A stretch of DNA of 64,000 nt, from contig NZ_JAHESD010000007.1 of assembly GCF_018598585.1 (NCBI RefSeq), forward strand, positions 62,001 to 126,000, read 5' to 3'. Shown here one piece after another: positions 1 to 8,913 of this stretch; position 1 is the stretch's first letter; each line of letters opens with the position of its first letter. The position numbers and the translations under genes are program-made. The DNA is from Chryseosolibacter indicum. GTDB lineage: Bacteria; Bacteroidota; Bacteroidia; Cytophagales; Cyclobacteriaceae. Below the pieces are notes generated by a model. That model was not told the DNA's origin, searched no databases, and was given only the letters and a program-made list of their open reading frames with translations.

Positions 1-77
1 GATTGTTGTTGAGCAAATAATGCTAAACAGCCAGTAAGGTAACTGAGCGAAAACAAGAGAGCTTTTCTTACGTACAT
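1..77 (-). CDS. Secreted protein, N-terminal fragment (runs off the left edge)
   Basis: Reading leftward from an ATG at 75-77 there are 25 open codons to the window edge. The peptide begins MYVRKALLFSLSYLTG and ends LALFAQQQ: a basic start, a hydrophobic core and an AQ-type signal peptidase site typical of exported Bacteroidota proteins. The start lies 16 bases beyond the stop of the anti-sigma-type kinase gene, so it is probably the last gene of that operon. The mature protein is outside the window, so its function cannot be named. The call rests only on the signal peptide and spacing. Confidence 0.55.
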   Translation of the reverse strand, partial: MYVRKALLFSLSYLTGCLALFAQQQ

Positions 78-93
78 GCAGAATGTATAATAC

Positions 94-513
94 TTAATTG
101 AATCTTACTTGTTTTATGAGGCGGCAAACGTTCTTACCACTTGCGGTTTGATATTCTACTTTGTCCATGATTGTTTTTACCAATCTGATACCCAAACCTC
201 CTTTTCTTTTATCGTGAACAAGGTTGCCTAAATCCGGTTCTGAAAATTTGTTAATGTCGAACACTGTACCATCATCAATTATTTCAAATATAACGGGTTT
301 GCCTTCCTGCACGGAAATATGCAATTCAAATAACTCATCAGGGTTACATTGGTGAGAATGGATCATTAGGTTTGAACACATCTCATCTAACGCGAGCACC
401 ATCTCACTTATCTGCAGATCTTGCACGCCATGAGTCTTTAAGGTATTCCTGATAAAATCGCGAACACCTTTCAGATTTTCGATACTACAACCAACTTTAT
501 ATCTATAGTTCAT
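94..513 (-). CDS. Anti-sigma-factor-type serine/threonine kinase (RsbW/SpoIIAB-like)
   Basis: A 139-residue GHKL-fold protein. The N box is ALDEMCSNLM (Glu44, Asn48), followed by IIDDGTVFD (79-86) and the glycine-rich GGLGIRLV (105-112). These are the ATP-binding motifs of kinases that phosphorylate a STAS antagonist and sequester a sigma factor or other target. The ATG overlaps the stop of the upstream STAS gene by 4 bases, so the two are translationally coupled. With the PP2C phosphatase upstream this makes a complete partner-switching set. No sigma factor gene is seen nearby, so the regulated target is unknown. Confidence 0.85.
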   Translation of the reverse strand: MNYRYKVGCSIENLKGVRDFIRNTLKTHGVQDLQISEMVLALDEMCSNLMIHSHQCNPDELFELHISVQEGKPVIFEIIDDGTVFDINKFSEPDLGNLVHDKRKGGLGIRLVKTIMDKVEYQTASGKNVCRLIKQVRFN

Positions 514-848
514 TGAATCATCCTCTTAGCTTGAGCTTTATCCTTGGTAATGTCCAGCAACTCATTTAAACCAAGAATCTCGAAAGTATTAGCTACTTTG
601 TCGTTCATACCATACAGAACCATCTTTATGTTTTTGTCTTTGAATTCTTCTATATAAGACATAAAAACTCCAAGGCCAGCAGATGAGATATACTCCAGCG
701 AGCTACAGTCGATAAGGATTTTAGTGGCACCCTCACCCACACTTTTGGCGATTGCCAGATCAAGCTCAATAGAAGAACTAGCATCTATTTCACCAATCAG
801 GGCAAGAATATCAGCGCTGTCTTCCTGAAGTCTTTTGATATGGATCAT
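510..848 (-). CDS. STAS-domain anti-sigma factor antagonist (RsbV/SpoIIAA-like)
   Basis: A 112-residue single STAS domain. The segment LIDCSSLEYISSAGLGVFM (45-63) matches the conserved loop and helix that carry the phosphorylatable serine, here Ser55 or Ser56 just before AGLG. In the family, the unphosphorylated protein binds the anti-sigma kinase and releases its target, the kinase inactivates it by phosphorylation, and a PP2C phosphatase reactivates it. All three activities are encoded in order here. The gene lies 52 bases downstream of the phosphatase and overlaps the kinase gene by 4 bases. Confidence 0.88.
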   Translation of the reverse strand: MIHIKRLQEDSADILALIGEIDASSSIELDLAIAKSVGEGATKILIDCSSLEYISSAGLGVFMSYIEEFKDKNIKMVLYGMNDKVANTFEILGLNELLDITKDKAQAKRMIQ

Positions 849-900
849 GTGTTTAAACGTTTTTTATTCTCTTTAGTTTTGCCAACTTATCGCCAGCTTT

Positions 901-2961
901 TTATTTAAATTTCACAATCATCGTTGTATAATCATCATTAATGTTTTTTGTACCTGAAAACTCATACAGCTTATTAATAAGGTGCTCCTGAATCTCCTTC
1001 GGTGATAATGATTTAACTTCCGATAATATTTCGGCTAATCTTTCATAACCAAATTCTTCTCCCTTATCATTTTTGGCCTCAGTTATACCATCAGTATATA
1101 AGACCATGATGTCGTTTGGTTTGTATTCAAACTCATAGGCTTGAATAAAGCTGCCGTAACTTTTATTACGAACCATACCCAGGGCAATTCCTTTGTCTTT
1201 AAAGTATTCAGTAGAATTGTCAGCAGCATGATAATACAATACAGGGCAGTGACCTGCGCGGGAGTATTGAATCTTCTTGGTTAAGGTATTAACTATAAAA
1301 AAAGTTGCTGAAATAAAGGAACCTCTTTCCAAACAGTAAACCAGTGCCTGGTTGGCCCTTCGCATAAATTCATCGGCCTGAATACAATGCTGAGCAAGGC
1401 TATGGAATATACCTTTCATCTGCGACATGTGAAAGGCTGCCGTAGTTCCTTTACCAGAAACGTCAGCGATAATTAATGATACTTCATTGTCGTTTGTGCG
1501 AAGGGTATCATAATAATCGCCACCTACTTCATCGGCAGACTCAGAAAAGGCTGCTATTTCAAAATCCTTGTCCTGTTCCAGAACATCAGGAAGCAAACTT
1601 TTCTGAACGTTTTTGGCAATCTTCAGCTCCTCTTTATAGCGTTCATTCTGGAGCGCCTCTTCCATTAACCTGAAATTCTCAATAGAAATTCCAGCCTGGT
1701 TGGCAAATGTAGAGACGATCTTTGTCATCTCTTTATTGAAACTCTCGGCAAGTTCTTTTAGAAGAGCAAGTGTCCCTATGTTCTCCCCCTTAACATAAAT
1801 AGGAAAAGCAAGTATAGATCTAAACCTGGATCCTCTTAATGCTGCCAGGTGCTTTGACAGATTGCGTGTTTTATCACTCCCCTGATCTAAAATGCCTTTA
1901 ACGTTTTGTGCATTAAGATGACTTATAATCTCGTAAGCCTCTTTATCAGTAATTTTATAAGTATATAATTTCGATGGCTGATCAGGATGTTTCACTTCAA
2001 GCCATGCCGCATCTGCAAAAACTGTACTTACAGAAGTCTCAAGTAAGATATTATATACGCTCTCTTCACTTTGTTCTGTCTGAATAGACTGGCTTATGCG
2101 TTGGAAGTTTACCACCTCTTCAAGTTTTTGTTCGAAAACAGAGCTCGTGGGAAGATTGAACAGAATTACCAGGAAAGAGAATATACTATACAGCGTTACA
2201 AATGTTATTATCGACAGTATAAAAATGTGAAACTGGTAGTCTGTATAATTTGCTGTTTTGGTTGAAAGAGATTCTACCAATGAGCTCATGGTAAATAAAC
2301 CATACAGCAGGTAAAAAATCGTTAACAGCAGCAATAAAAGGCTTGTCCATTTTTGTCTGAAGTTAAGGTATGCAACCCACTTCATATTACCTGATAGTAT
2401 CAGGCCTATAATAACAAAGAAGGTTAGTAATGTAACATACAGCTCTTCGACGAAAGGGAAATCGAAACTGTTATAGATAAGAGAGAAGAGTAGTCCCCAT
2501 TCAAAGAAATTCCAGAGCCTGAGTAACCACTTCGATTTCTGGTACAATATAAGCCGCTTCCATGCCATAAAAGCCATGATCAGGAAGCCAATCATAAGGC
2601 CCAGGTTGATCATGTACAGCAGATCAACGAAAACAACGTGGTTTGTAAGTTTTGTAGAGCCGATTAGAAACTCAACCAACTTTAAGGCGAGTGAAATAAC
2701 TGTAGCAACCAGGCCTGTTGCAAATACACGCCATAGAAGGTCAACAAAGTTTAAAGAGTCTTCCCGCTCTACTTTAAGCTTATAGTAGTAATAGAGTGTA
2801 AGGATAAAAAGGTTAAGTATGACGTTGGGGATCCAAAGCGGGATGTCAGATTTTATATTGTTGGTAGAACTTAAAACAATAGAAATATCAGTGAATAACA
2901 AGGCCAGCCAGGTGATTACACCTACCATGAATAAGAGTCTAATAATGGCCTTCGTTCGCAT
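901..2961 (-). CDS. Membrane PP2C-type SpoIIE phosphatase with GAF domain
   Basis: A 686-residue protein. Residues 1-270 hold about eight hydrophobic segments. A GAF-type domain follows at about 285-430 (it includes ANQAGISIENFRLMEEAL). A PP2C/SpoIIE domain occupies about 440-686, with metal-site motifs EVGGDYYD, IADVSGKGTTAAF and YTDGITEAKN and the strand RAGHCPVLYY. It is expected to dephosphorylate the downstream STAS protein in response to a membrane or cytoplasmic signal. It is the first gene of the leftward operon with the STAS and kinase genes. What the sensor part detects cannot be read from sequence. Confidence 0.88.
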   Translation of the reverse strand: MRTKAIIRLLFMVGVITWLALLFTDISIVLSSTNNIKSDIPLWIPNVILNLFILTLYYYYKLKVEREDSLNFVDLLWRVFATGLVATVISLALKLVEFLIGSTKLTNHVVFVDLLYMINLGLMIGFLIMAFMAWKRLILYQKSKWLLRLWNFFEWGLLFSLIYNSFDFPFVEELYVTLLTFFVIIGLILSGNMKWVAYLNFRQKWTSLLLLLLTIFYLLYGLFTMSSLVESLSTKTANYTDYQFHIFILSIITFVTLYSIFSFLVILFNLPTSSVFEQKLEEVVNFQRISQSIQTEQSEESVYNILLETSVSTVFADAAWLEVKHPDQPSKLYTYKITDKEAYEIISHLNAQNVKGILDQGSDKTRNLSKHLAALRGSRFRSILAFPIYVKGENIGTLALLKELAESFNKEMTKIVSTFANQAGISIENFRLMEEALQNERYKEELKIAKNVQKSLLPDVLEQDKDFEIAAFSESADEVGGDYYDTLRTNDNEVSLIIADVSGKGTTAAFHMSQMKGIFHSLAQHCIQADEFMRRANQALVYCLERGSFISATFFIVNTLTKKIQYSRAGHCPVLYYHAADNSTEYFKDKGIALGMVRNKSYGSFIQAYEFEYKPNDIMVLYTDGITEAKNDKGEEFGYERLAEILSEVKSLSPKEIQEHLINKLYEFSGTKNINDDYTTMIVKFK

Positions 2962-2990
2962 TTACTTGGAAAAACCTCGAATTGGAGGTA

Positions 2991-3017
2991 AAAAATAGGC
3001 CAATCACACGATTGGCC
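2991..3017 (-). terminator. Rho-independent terminator downstream of guaB
   Basis: GGCCAATC at 2998-3005 and GATTGGCC at 3010-3017 form an 8-bp perfect stem with a 4-base loop. On the minus strand the stem is followed by TATTTTTTA. It sits about 125 bases past the guaB stop and just before the phosphatase gene start, so it should separate guaB from the partner-switching operon. Confidence 0.7.
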
Positions 3018-3140
3018 CTGCAATAATAAGGATAAATTAAAAAAGATCAGTTAACAACCAGTTTCTTAGTTGAATAGAAACAAATGTGATCAATGTTAAT
3101 TATCAAATTCTGCAATACTTAACAACGCCGGATTGAAATC

Positions 3141-4610
3141 CTATTTCCTGCTATAGTTAGGTGCCTCCCTGGTGATTGTTACATCATGAGGATGGCTTTC
3201 GTAAACGCCGGCGGCAGTTATTTTAACAAATTTTGCATCCTTAAGCGCTTCTATATTACCTGAACCACAATAGCCCATACCTGCTCTTAAACCTCCTACG
3301 AGTTGGTATAAGACTTCGGCTACTAATCCTTTATAAGGAACGCGACCTGAAATTCCTTCAGGTACCAGCTTTTTAATATCATCTTCTACATCCTGGAAAT
3401 ATCTATCCTTGGAGCCATCTTCCATTGCTTCAAGTGATCCCATTCCACGATAAGACTTAAATTTTCTTCCTTCGTAAATAATCACTTCACCAGGCGCCTC
3501 TTCGGTTCCTGCAAGCAGAGACCCTATCATCACGCAATCTGCTCCTGCCGCTATCGCTTTAACTATGTCTCCTGAAAACCTAATACCGCCATCAGCTATT
3601 ATTTTGGCATCACTACCTTTTACTGCTTTGGCAGCCTCATAAACTGCAGATAATTGAGGTAGCCCAACACCAGCAACAACACGGGTGGTACATATACTCC
3701 CTGGCCCAACACCTACTTTAATTGCATCTGCCCCTGCATCAGCCAATGCTTTGGCTCCCGCTCCGGTTGCAACATTGCCGACTACGAGTGGCATATCCGG
3801 ATATTTTTGCTTAACTCTTTTTGCTGCATCTATAACACCTTTGGAATGACCATGTGCAGTGTCAATACTTATAACATCAACTCCTGCTACTTTAAGTGCC
3901 TCTATTCTTTCGAGTATGTCAGGAGTAACGCCTACTGCAGCTCCTACTCTTAATCTTCCGAACTCGTCCTGGCAGGCAGTTGGCTTGTTTTTCTTTTTCT
4001 GGATGTCTTTAAAAGTAATTAAGCCCGTAAGCTTTCCATTCTTATTGATTATAGGCAATTTCTCAATTTTATATCGCTTAAGAATGTCTTCAGCTTTTTC
4101 GAGGGTAATCCCTTCTGGTGCTGTAACAAGGTTATCTTTGGTCATGATGCCCTCAACCGGTGCATTCATATCTTTCTGAAAACGCAGATCACGATTTGTA
4201 ATAATGCCTAGTAGCTTACCATCCCCATCTACAACAGGAATGCCGCCAATGCGAAACTCACGCATGATGTTTTCGGCTTGCTGAACTGTTGAGTTTACGC
4301 TTAAAGTAATGGGATCTAATATTAACCCGCTTTGAGAACGTTTAACCTTTCTTACCTGCTCCGCCTGCAGGGCAATTTTCATGTTTTTGTGAATGAAGCC
4401 CAGCCCTCCCTCAAGTGCTACGCTAATTGCTAGTTCTGCTTCAGTTACCGTATCCATAGCTGCGGAAACTATGGGTATATTTAACGTTATATTCTTTGTA
4501 AGCTTTGTTGAAGTGTTGGTTTCGCGGGGAAGTACTTCTGAATACGCTGGAACAAGAAGCACATCGTCATAGGTAAGTGCTTCAAAAAGGAATTTGGAAT
4601 TATCGAGCAT
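3141..4610 (-). CDS. guaB: IMP dehydrogenase
   Basis: A 489-residue enzyme of normal family length. It oxidises IMP to XMP with NAD+, the committed step of GMP synthesis in the cytoplasm. The catalytic loop [11 protein letters not shown] places the nucleophile at Cys307. Two CBS domains lie at about 98-205, and [12 protein letters not shown] and [10 protein letters not shown] are IMP-binding segments. The ATG at 4610 gives the normal [19 protein letters not shown] start. It appears monocistronic, with its own promoter (4642-4671) and terminator (2991-3017). The leader is a hairpin abutting the start codon, described separately. Confidence 0.97.
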   Translation of the reverse strand: MLDNSKFLFEALTYDDVLLVPAYSEVLPRETNTSTKLTKNITLNIPIVSAAMDTVTEAELAISVALEGGLGFIHKNMKIALQAEQVRKVKRSQSGLILDPITLSVNSTVQQAENIMREFRIGGIPVVDGDGKLLGIITNRDLRFQKDMNAPVEGIMTKDNLVTAPEGITLEKAEDILKRYKIEKLPIINKNGKLTGLITFKDIQKKKNKPTACQDEFGRLRVGAAVGVTPDILERIEALKVAGVDVISIDTAHGHSKGVIDAAKRVKQKYPDMPLVVGNVATGAGAKALADAGADAIKVGVGPGSICTTRVVAGVGLPQLSAVYEAAKAVKGSDAKIIADGGIRFSGDIVKAIAAGADCVMIGSLLAGTEEAPGEVIIYEGRKFKSYRGMGSLEAMEDGSKDRYFQDVEDDIKKLVPEGISGRVPYKGLVAEVLYQLVGGLRAGMGYCGSGNIEALKDAKFVKITAAGVYESHPHDVTITREAPNYSRK

Positions 4611-4638
4611 GGCAAATAAATACGATCTATTATTTGCC
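4611..4638 (-). promoter_or_regulatory. Hairpin leader of guaB, abutting the start codon
   Basis: On the minus strand GGCAAATAA (4638-4630 read as RNA) pairs with TTATTTGCC (4619-4611), a 9-bp stem with a 10-base loop that ends directly at the ATG. From the promoter position, transcription should begin at about 4635-4637, so the whole 5' leader would be this one stem-loop. The pairing is read from sequence. A role in controlling guaB translation or mRNA stability is inference. Confidence 0.5.
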
Positions 4639-4641
4639 GGG

Positions 4642-4671
4642 CAAAGTTAAGTAAATTTATACATCTTCAAA
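4642..4671 (-). promoter_or_regulatory. guaB promoter (Bacteroidota type)
   Basis: The minus strand reads TAACTTTG at 4649-4642, matching the -7 consensus TAnnTTTG. TTTG at 4671-4668 lies 18 bases upstream as the -33 element. The ATG is 31 bases downstream of the -7 box. Confidence 0.65.
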
Positions 4672-4679
4672 TAAGTTTT

Positions 4680-5025
4680 TAAAAACTGACAGAATTGCCG
4701 GAAGCCAAATAAATAGGAAGTGAAAAGTCAAAAAATTCCCACTGAAGGTGAGACTAGGTAAGGCCATCCTAAACCCTTCCTAATCCTTCCTATATCCCTT
4801 CATTTTTCATGTTATTTTGGCAGAAACAAATTTTATTTGGATCACGAGCTGTAGGAAATTTTAAATTCACCGTAAACTCTTACACGGCTTGGAAGGAGAA
4901 GATGATGTTCTACGGTAAAAGAAAGGGTAAGACGTTCTCTTCTAACACACCTGATAATCTTCTTTATAAAGTATTTTTAATCTACGGTTAACCGAATGTT
5001 CTATTAAATATAACGGCACCAGCTT
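4680..5025. other. Intergenic stretch with no convincing gene
   Basis: This lies between the divergent guaB and RlpA-like genes. It contains an imperfect 10-11 base pyrimidine repeat (CCTTCCTAAT, CCTTCCTATAT, CCCTTCATTT) at 4774-4805. A 60-codon open frame at 4809-4991 has no recognisable product, no signal peptide and no promoter box. I see no RNA gene here. Confidence 0.5.
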
Positions 5026-5033
5026 TATCTTTG
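5026..5033 (+). promoter_or_regulatory. -7 promoter element of the RlpA-like gene
   Basis: TATCTTTG matches TAnnTTTG exactly and lies 42 bases before the ATG at 5076. No clear TTG is present at the -33 spacing, so only half of the promoter is convincing. Confidence 0.5.
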
Positions 5034-5075
5034 CATTTAAATAAGTTTGAAGGTTCTTATACTAACCGAAACCCC

Positions 5076-5759
5076 ATGAAGAGATTATCTTTTGCATTTT
5101 TTTTCAGCATTTTATTTTTTGCTGCTTTCGCTCAGATTCAAACTGGTAAAGCCTCCTTTTATGCAGACAAGTTTGAAGGAAGCCCTACTGCCAGCGGAGA
5201 AAAATACAAACACAACAAGCTAACAGGGGCGCATCGAAGCCTTCCTTTTGGTACTAAGGTTAAGGTTACGAATACGGCCAATAACAAATCAGTAGAAGTT
5301 ATCATAAACGATAGAGGGCCCTGGGTAGAAAGCAGAATTATTGATCTATCTAAAAGTGCCGCCGAAGAATTAGGTTTTATAAACCAGGGTGTTGCAGAAG
5401 TACAACTAGAGGTTTTAGATCCGGGTGATGGTAAGACAAGTGACCCCGCCAGAACAATTGATCAGGTAACAGTTGAGGACAAAGAGTTTTATGAATTTGA
5501 AATAACAAGAACGAAGCCTAAGGGATACGGCGTGCAGATAGGAACTTACCAGGAGCTTGTTAATCTTATGCGTTTATCTGATAATCTCAAAAATTCTTAT
5601 AAGAAACACGTTACTGTTCAGGTTAAAGTGCTTAATGGTTTAAAATATTATGGCTTGATTCTGGGCAAGTTTCCATCAAGAGAAAAAGCAGAACAATTTA
5701 AAGGAGAACTTAAAAATAAATTTCCCGACGCCTTTATTGTTGAATACGGCCGACTATGA
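5076..5759 (+). CDS. RlpA-like septal/periplasmic protein with SPOR domain
   Basis: A 227-residue exported protein. The ATG at 5076 is preferred because it starts a clear signal peptide (MKRLSFAFFFSILFFAAFAQ); an in-frame upstream codon would put 15 non-signal residues before it. The double-psi beta-barrel domain at about 20-115 shows GKASFYADKFEG, LPFGTKVKVTN and VIINDRGPW, the motifs of RlpA lytic transglycosylases. A SPOR-type domain at about 150-227 (GYGVQIGTYQELVNLM, GKFPSREKAEQFK) would bind denuded peptidoglycan at division sites. Glycan-strand cleavage is family knowledge and is not shown here. Confidence 0.85.
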   Translation: MKRLSFAFFFSILFFAAFAQIQTGKASFYADKFEGSPTASGEKYKHNKLTGAHRSLPFGTKVKVTNTANNKSVEVIINDRGPWVESRIIDLSKSAAEELGFINQGVAEVQLEVLDPGDGKTSDPARTIDQVTVEDKEFYEFEITRTKPKGYGVQIGTYQELVNLMRLSDNLKNSYKKHVTVQVKVLNGLKYYGLILGKFPSREKAEQFKGELKNKFPDAFIVEYGRL

Positions 5760-5791
5760 CACACTTAAAAAGTGTATACTAGCGCCGTCAA

Positions 5792-6580
5792 ATGATAATG
5801 ATGGAAGTAGTTGGCTATATTGGCTCTATATTTATCGGTGTAATTCTAGGATTATTAGGTGGAGGAGGCTCGATTCTTTCCATACCTATTCTTGTGTATT
5901 TATTTAAAATTGAACCTGTTACTGCCTCTGCCTATTCACTTTTTATAGTAGGCACTACCAGTTTTGTAGGAGCGATACCAAAGTACCGGGAACATCTGGT
6001 AAATATCAGAACAGGGTTTCTATTCGGTATACCTTCCATTGCCAGTATTTTTATTACCAGAAAGTGGGTTGTTCCTGCCATTCCTGAAGTAATTATAAGT
6101 GTTAATGATTTTATTTTAACGAAAAGAATTTTACTTCTTGGTGTATTTGCCTTACTTATGATACTTGCCTCCATTTCTATGATACGGGGAAGGAAGGAGG
6201 AGACAAATCACCATGATGTTAAAGTTCTTCTTACAATAGTAGAAGGGGTAATTATCGGGTCATTAACTGGATTAGTTGGAGCAGGTGGTGGATTTTTAAT
6301 TATACCGGCCCTTGTGTTTTTAACAGGCCTTCCCTTTAAAACTGCAGTTGGTACTTCGCTATTTATTATTGCCATTAATTCATTAATTGGTTTTTTGGGT
6401 GATGTTTTGAATTACTCGATGGACTGGCTTTTCCTATTATCAATAACAACACTGGCTGTGGGTGGCATTTTTATTGGAAACAGACTACATAAAAGATTTT
6501 CAGCAGTGCATTTAAGAAGAGTGTTCGGCTGGTTTATTCTGTGCATGGGCACCTATATACTTGTAAAAGAATTAAGTTGA
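5792..6580 (+). CDS. TauE/SafE-family membrane permease
   Basis: A 262-residue protein with about eight hydrophobic segments in two homologous halves. Each half begins with a glycine-rich turn: GVILGLLGGGGSILSIPIL near the N terminus and GLTGLVGAGGGFLIIPALV near residue 155. This repeat is diagnostic of the family, whose members export sulfite, sulfoacetate or other organic anions across the inner membrane. The substrate is not evident. Two further in-frame ATGs (5798, 5801) could be the real start. It follows the RlpA-like gene by 32 bases. Confidence 0.85.
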   Translation: MIMMEVVGYIGSIFIGVILGLLGGGGSILSIPILVYLFKIEPVTASAYSLFIVGTTSFVGAIPKYREHLVNIRTGFLFGIPSIASIFITRKWVVPAIPEVIISVNDFILTKRILLLGVFALLMILASISMIRGRKEETNHHDVKVLLTIVEGVIIGSLTGLVGAGGGFLIIPALVFLTGLPFKTAVGTSLFIIAINSLIGFLGDVLNYSMDWLFLLSITTLAVGGIFIGNRLHKRFSAVHLRRVFGWFILCMGTYILVKELS

Positions 6581-6633
6581 TTTATCTTCTATGTTTGTTT
6601 AAGATTGATTCTCTTTACTTTTTATACTTTCGA

Positions 6634-7161
6634 TTGGATAGTTCAATAAAAAAGATAGCGATTATAGGACCTGAGTGTACCGGCAAATCATCTCTTTCTG
6701 AGATGCTGGCTAAGCATTTTAACACTACATGGGTTCCTGAATATGCACGAAGCTATATTGAAAATTTACGAGGACCATATCAGCAATCTGATCTTTTAAA
6801 AATAGCGCACGGACAATTACGCGTTGAGGATGAATGGGCTAAAGACGCGAATAAAGTACTTATATGTGATACTAATCTTTATGTGATTAAAATCTGGAGT
6901 GAAGTGAAGTTCGGTTCGGTTGATCCGGAGATTATTAATCACATTCAGAGTCGTAAGTATGACTTGTACTTATTAACCTATGTTGATATCCCCTGGGAAG
7001 ACGATCCTCAACGTGAACATCCTGATAAGAGGGAGTATCTGTATTCGCTTTACTATAATGAATTGAAACAGCAGCAGGTTCCTTTTGTTGAAATAAAAGG
7101 TTCTTTTGAGCAGAGAAGAAAAAACGCCATACAAGCTATTGAAAAAATGTTAGTCCGTTGA
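6634..7161 (+). CDS. NadR-like P-loop ATPase/kinase
   Basis: About 175 residues from a TTG at 6634. A Walker A motif, IGPECTGKSSLSEML, lies near the N terminus, followed by VPEYARSYIE and CDTNLYVIKIWSEVKFG. This is the pattern of the AAA_28/NadR C-terminal domain, whose characterised members phosphorylate nicotinamide riboside. The longer frame from ATG 6541 would overlap the permease and add about 31 unrelated hydrophobic residues, so TTG 6634 just before KKIAIIG is preferred. The adenylyltransferase half of NadR is absent. Substrate specificity is inferred only from family resemblance. Confidence 0.72.
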   Translation: MDSSIKKIAIIGPECTGKSSLSEMLAKHFNTTWVPEYARSYIENLRGPYQQSDLLKIAHGQLRVEDEWAKDANKVLICDTNLYVIKIWSEVKFGSVDPEIINHIQSRKYDLYLLTYVDIPWEDDPQREHPDKREYLYSLYYNELKQQQVPFVEIKGSFEQRRKNAIQAIEKMLVR

Positions 7162-7187
7162 TGAATACATTAGCCTTGCTATTTTTG
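7158..7187 (+). promoter_or_regulatory. Promoter of the MFS transporter gene
   Basis: TTG at 7158-7160, exactly 19 bases, then TATTTTTG at 7180-7187: a full match to TTG-N19-TAnnTTTG. The -33 element overlaps the last codons of the NadR-like gene, and the ATG follows the -7 box by 16 bases, giving a very short leader. Confidence 0.7.
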
Positions 7188-7203
7188 TAAGCATTGTTTA
7201 AGA

Positions 7204-8445
7204 ATGAATAACTTTCCCACAGGCCCTTACGCCTCAATTAAAATTCCTGATTTCAGATTATTTATTTCCTCGCGTTTTTGCATAACACTTGCAATACAAA
7301 TCCAGTCAGTAGTTGTGGCGTGGCAGGTATATGCTATTACTAAAGATCCTTTATCCCTTGGCCTTATAGGGTTAGCAGAAGCCATTCCATCAATAAGCGT
7401 GTCGTTATACGCCGGGCATGTAGCGGATATTATGCAGAGAAAAAAGATTATTGTTACATGCATCAGCACTTTGCTACTTTGCTCTTCGCTTCTTTTATTT
7501 TTCACGCTTGATATTGGTGCTGGCATTATCACACGTAGTGTTGTTCCGATATATACAGTAATATTTATTAGTGGTATTGCGAGGGGTTTTCTCACGCCGG
7601 CTTTATTCTCCTTTATGCCTCAACTTGTTCCGAGAGAATTGTATACAAACGCAATATCGTGGAACAGTACGTTATGGGAGACAGCAACAATAGCAGGACT
7701 GGCTTTAGGTGGTTTAATCTATGGTTTCTATGGTATAACCTCTGCGTATACGATTGATGTCAGCCTGACGCTAATCGGACTCGTGCTAGCTATATCAGTA
7801 GGAAATAAACCTTTACCGGAGATTACGGCAGAAGAAGGAGTGGTAGAAAAAATTAAGGCAGGGCTGCGTTTCGTGTTCCATAATAAAATAATACTAAGCG
7901 CAATATCATTAGACCTATTTGCTGTACTTTTTGGAGGAGCAGTAGCTTTACTTCCGATCTTTGCGGAAGAAATACTTCATACTGGTCCAATTGGTCTTGG
8001 AATTTTACGTGCAGCGCCTTCGATTGGTGCCGTATGTACAGCTTTCTACATTACGCATAATCCCATCACTAAACATGCAGGAAAAATTCTCTTATCATGC
8101 GTAGGTGGGTTTGGCGTGTGTATGATATTATTTGCCCTATCTACTAACTTTTGGTTGTCTCTCTTTCTGCTTATTGCAAGCGGAGCTTTTGACTGCATCA
8201 GTGTTATTATACGCAGTACACTTCTTCAAACACTTACACCTGAAAATATGAAGGGCAGAGTATCTGCCGTAAATCATATATTTATCGGCTCTTCTAATGA
8301 AATAGGGATGTTTGAATCAGGTGTAACTGCCAGAAGCTTTGGGACGGTTCGGTCTGTTATATTAGGAGGTTTTGCAACTTTACTCGTTGTCTCTGTTATG
8401 GCTACCTTTTCAAAATCATTACGAACACTGCAAAGAGTCCAGTAA
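7204..8445 (+). CDS. Major facilitator superfamily exporter (EntS-like)
   Basis: A 413-residue protein with about twelve hydrophobic segments. The loop after the second segment, GHVADIMQRKKIIV, is the MFS signature (G-x-x-x-D-x-x-x-R-K). Overall it resembles the MFS_3 subgroup that includes the enterobactin exporter EntS, with the terminal half reading VSAVNHIFIGSSNEIGMFESG as in that group. No siderophore biosynthesis genes are nearby, so the substrate is unknown. It has its own strong promoter and is followed 8 bases later by a DUF2721 gene, probably co-transcribed. Confidence 0.85.
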   Translation: MNNFPTGPYASIKIPDFRLFISSRFCITLAIQIQSVVVAWQVYAITKDPLSLGLIGLAEAIPSISVSLYAGHVADIMQRKKIIVTCISTLLLCSSLLLFFTLDIGAGIITRSVVPIYTVIFISGIARGFLTPALFSFMPQLVPRELYTNAISWNSTLWETATIAGLALGGLIYGFYGITSAYTIDVSLTLIGLVLAISVGNKPLPEITAEEGVVEKIKAGLRFVFHNKIILSAISLDLFAVLFGGAVALLPIFAEEILHTGPIGLGILRAAPSIGAVCTAFYITHNPITKHAGKILLSCVGGFGVCMILFALSTNFWLSLFLLIASGAFDCISVIIRSTLLQTLTPENMKGRVSAVNHIFIGSSNEIGMFESGVTARSFGTVRSVILGGFATLLVVSVMATFSKSLRTLQRVQ

Positions 8446-8453
8446 GTAAAGCT

Positions 8454-8852
8454 ATGACTATTTCAATAAACACACCTGCGCTGCTATTCCCCGCTATAAC
8501 ACTTCTCATGCTTGCTTACACCAATCGCTTCTTGGCATTGGCAACTCTTATCCGAAATTTACATAGTAAGTGGAAGCTGGCTCCTGAAGAGCATCACACC
8601 ATTAAAGAACAAATCAAAAATCTAAGACGAAGGTTAATGCTTATCAAACAAATGCAAGCTGCCGGAATTACGAGCTTTTTCTTTTGTGTTTTATGTATGC
8701 TATTCTTCTACCTCGAGTATGAAGTTTTAGCATACTCTATTTTTGGATTGAGTCTTGTTTTTCTGTTATTATCACTGGTTCTCTCGCTCAACGAAATTTA
8801 TATCAGCACAAAAGCCCTTGAGCTTGAATTAAAGGACATGCTCGAGGACTAA
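8454..8852 (+). CDS. DUF2721-family small membrane protein
   Basis: A 132-residue protein with one hydrophobic segment near residues 7-27, a charged stretch of about 50 residues (NLHSKWKLAPEEHHTIKEQ, then KNLRRRLMLIKQMQAAGI) and two C-terminal membrane segments. This layout and the RRRLMLIKQMQAAGI motif match DUF2721. The family has no established function. It starts 8 bases after the MFS gene and probably shares its transcript. Confidence 0.75.
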   Translation: MTISINTPALLFPAITLLMLAYTNRFLALATLIRNLHSKWKLAPEEHHTIKEQIKNLRRRLMLIKQMQAAGITSFFFCVLCMLFFYLEYEVLAYSIFGLSLVFLLLSLVLSLNEIYISTKALELELKDMLED

Positions 8853-8913
8853 GGTGTATGTAACTTTCAAGCCCACTCAAAAAATTAGCCCTTGCATCAA
8901 CAATGATAAGCTG

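Noticed and set aside
4809-4991. 60-codon plus-strand open frame in the guaB-RlpA gap
   Set aside because: No recognisable product, signal peptide, promoter box or partner gene. Kept only as an intergenic note.
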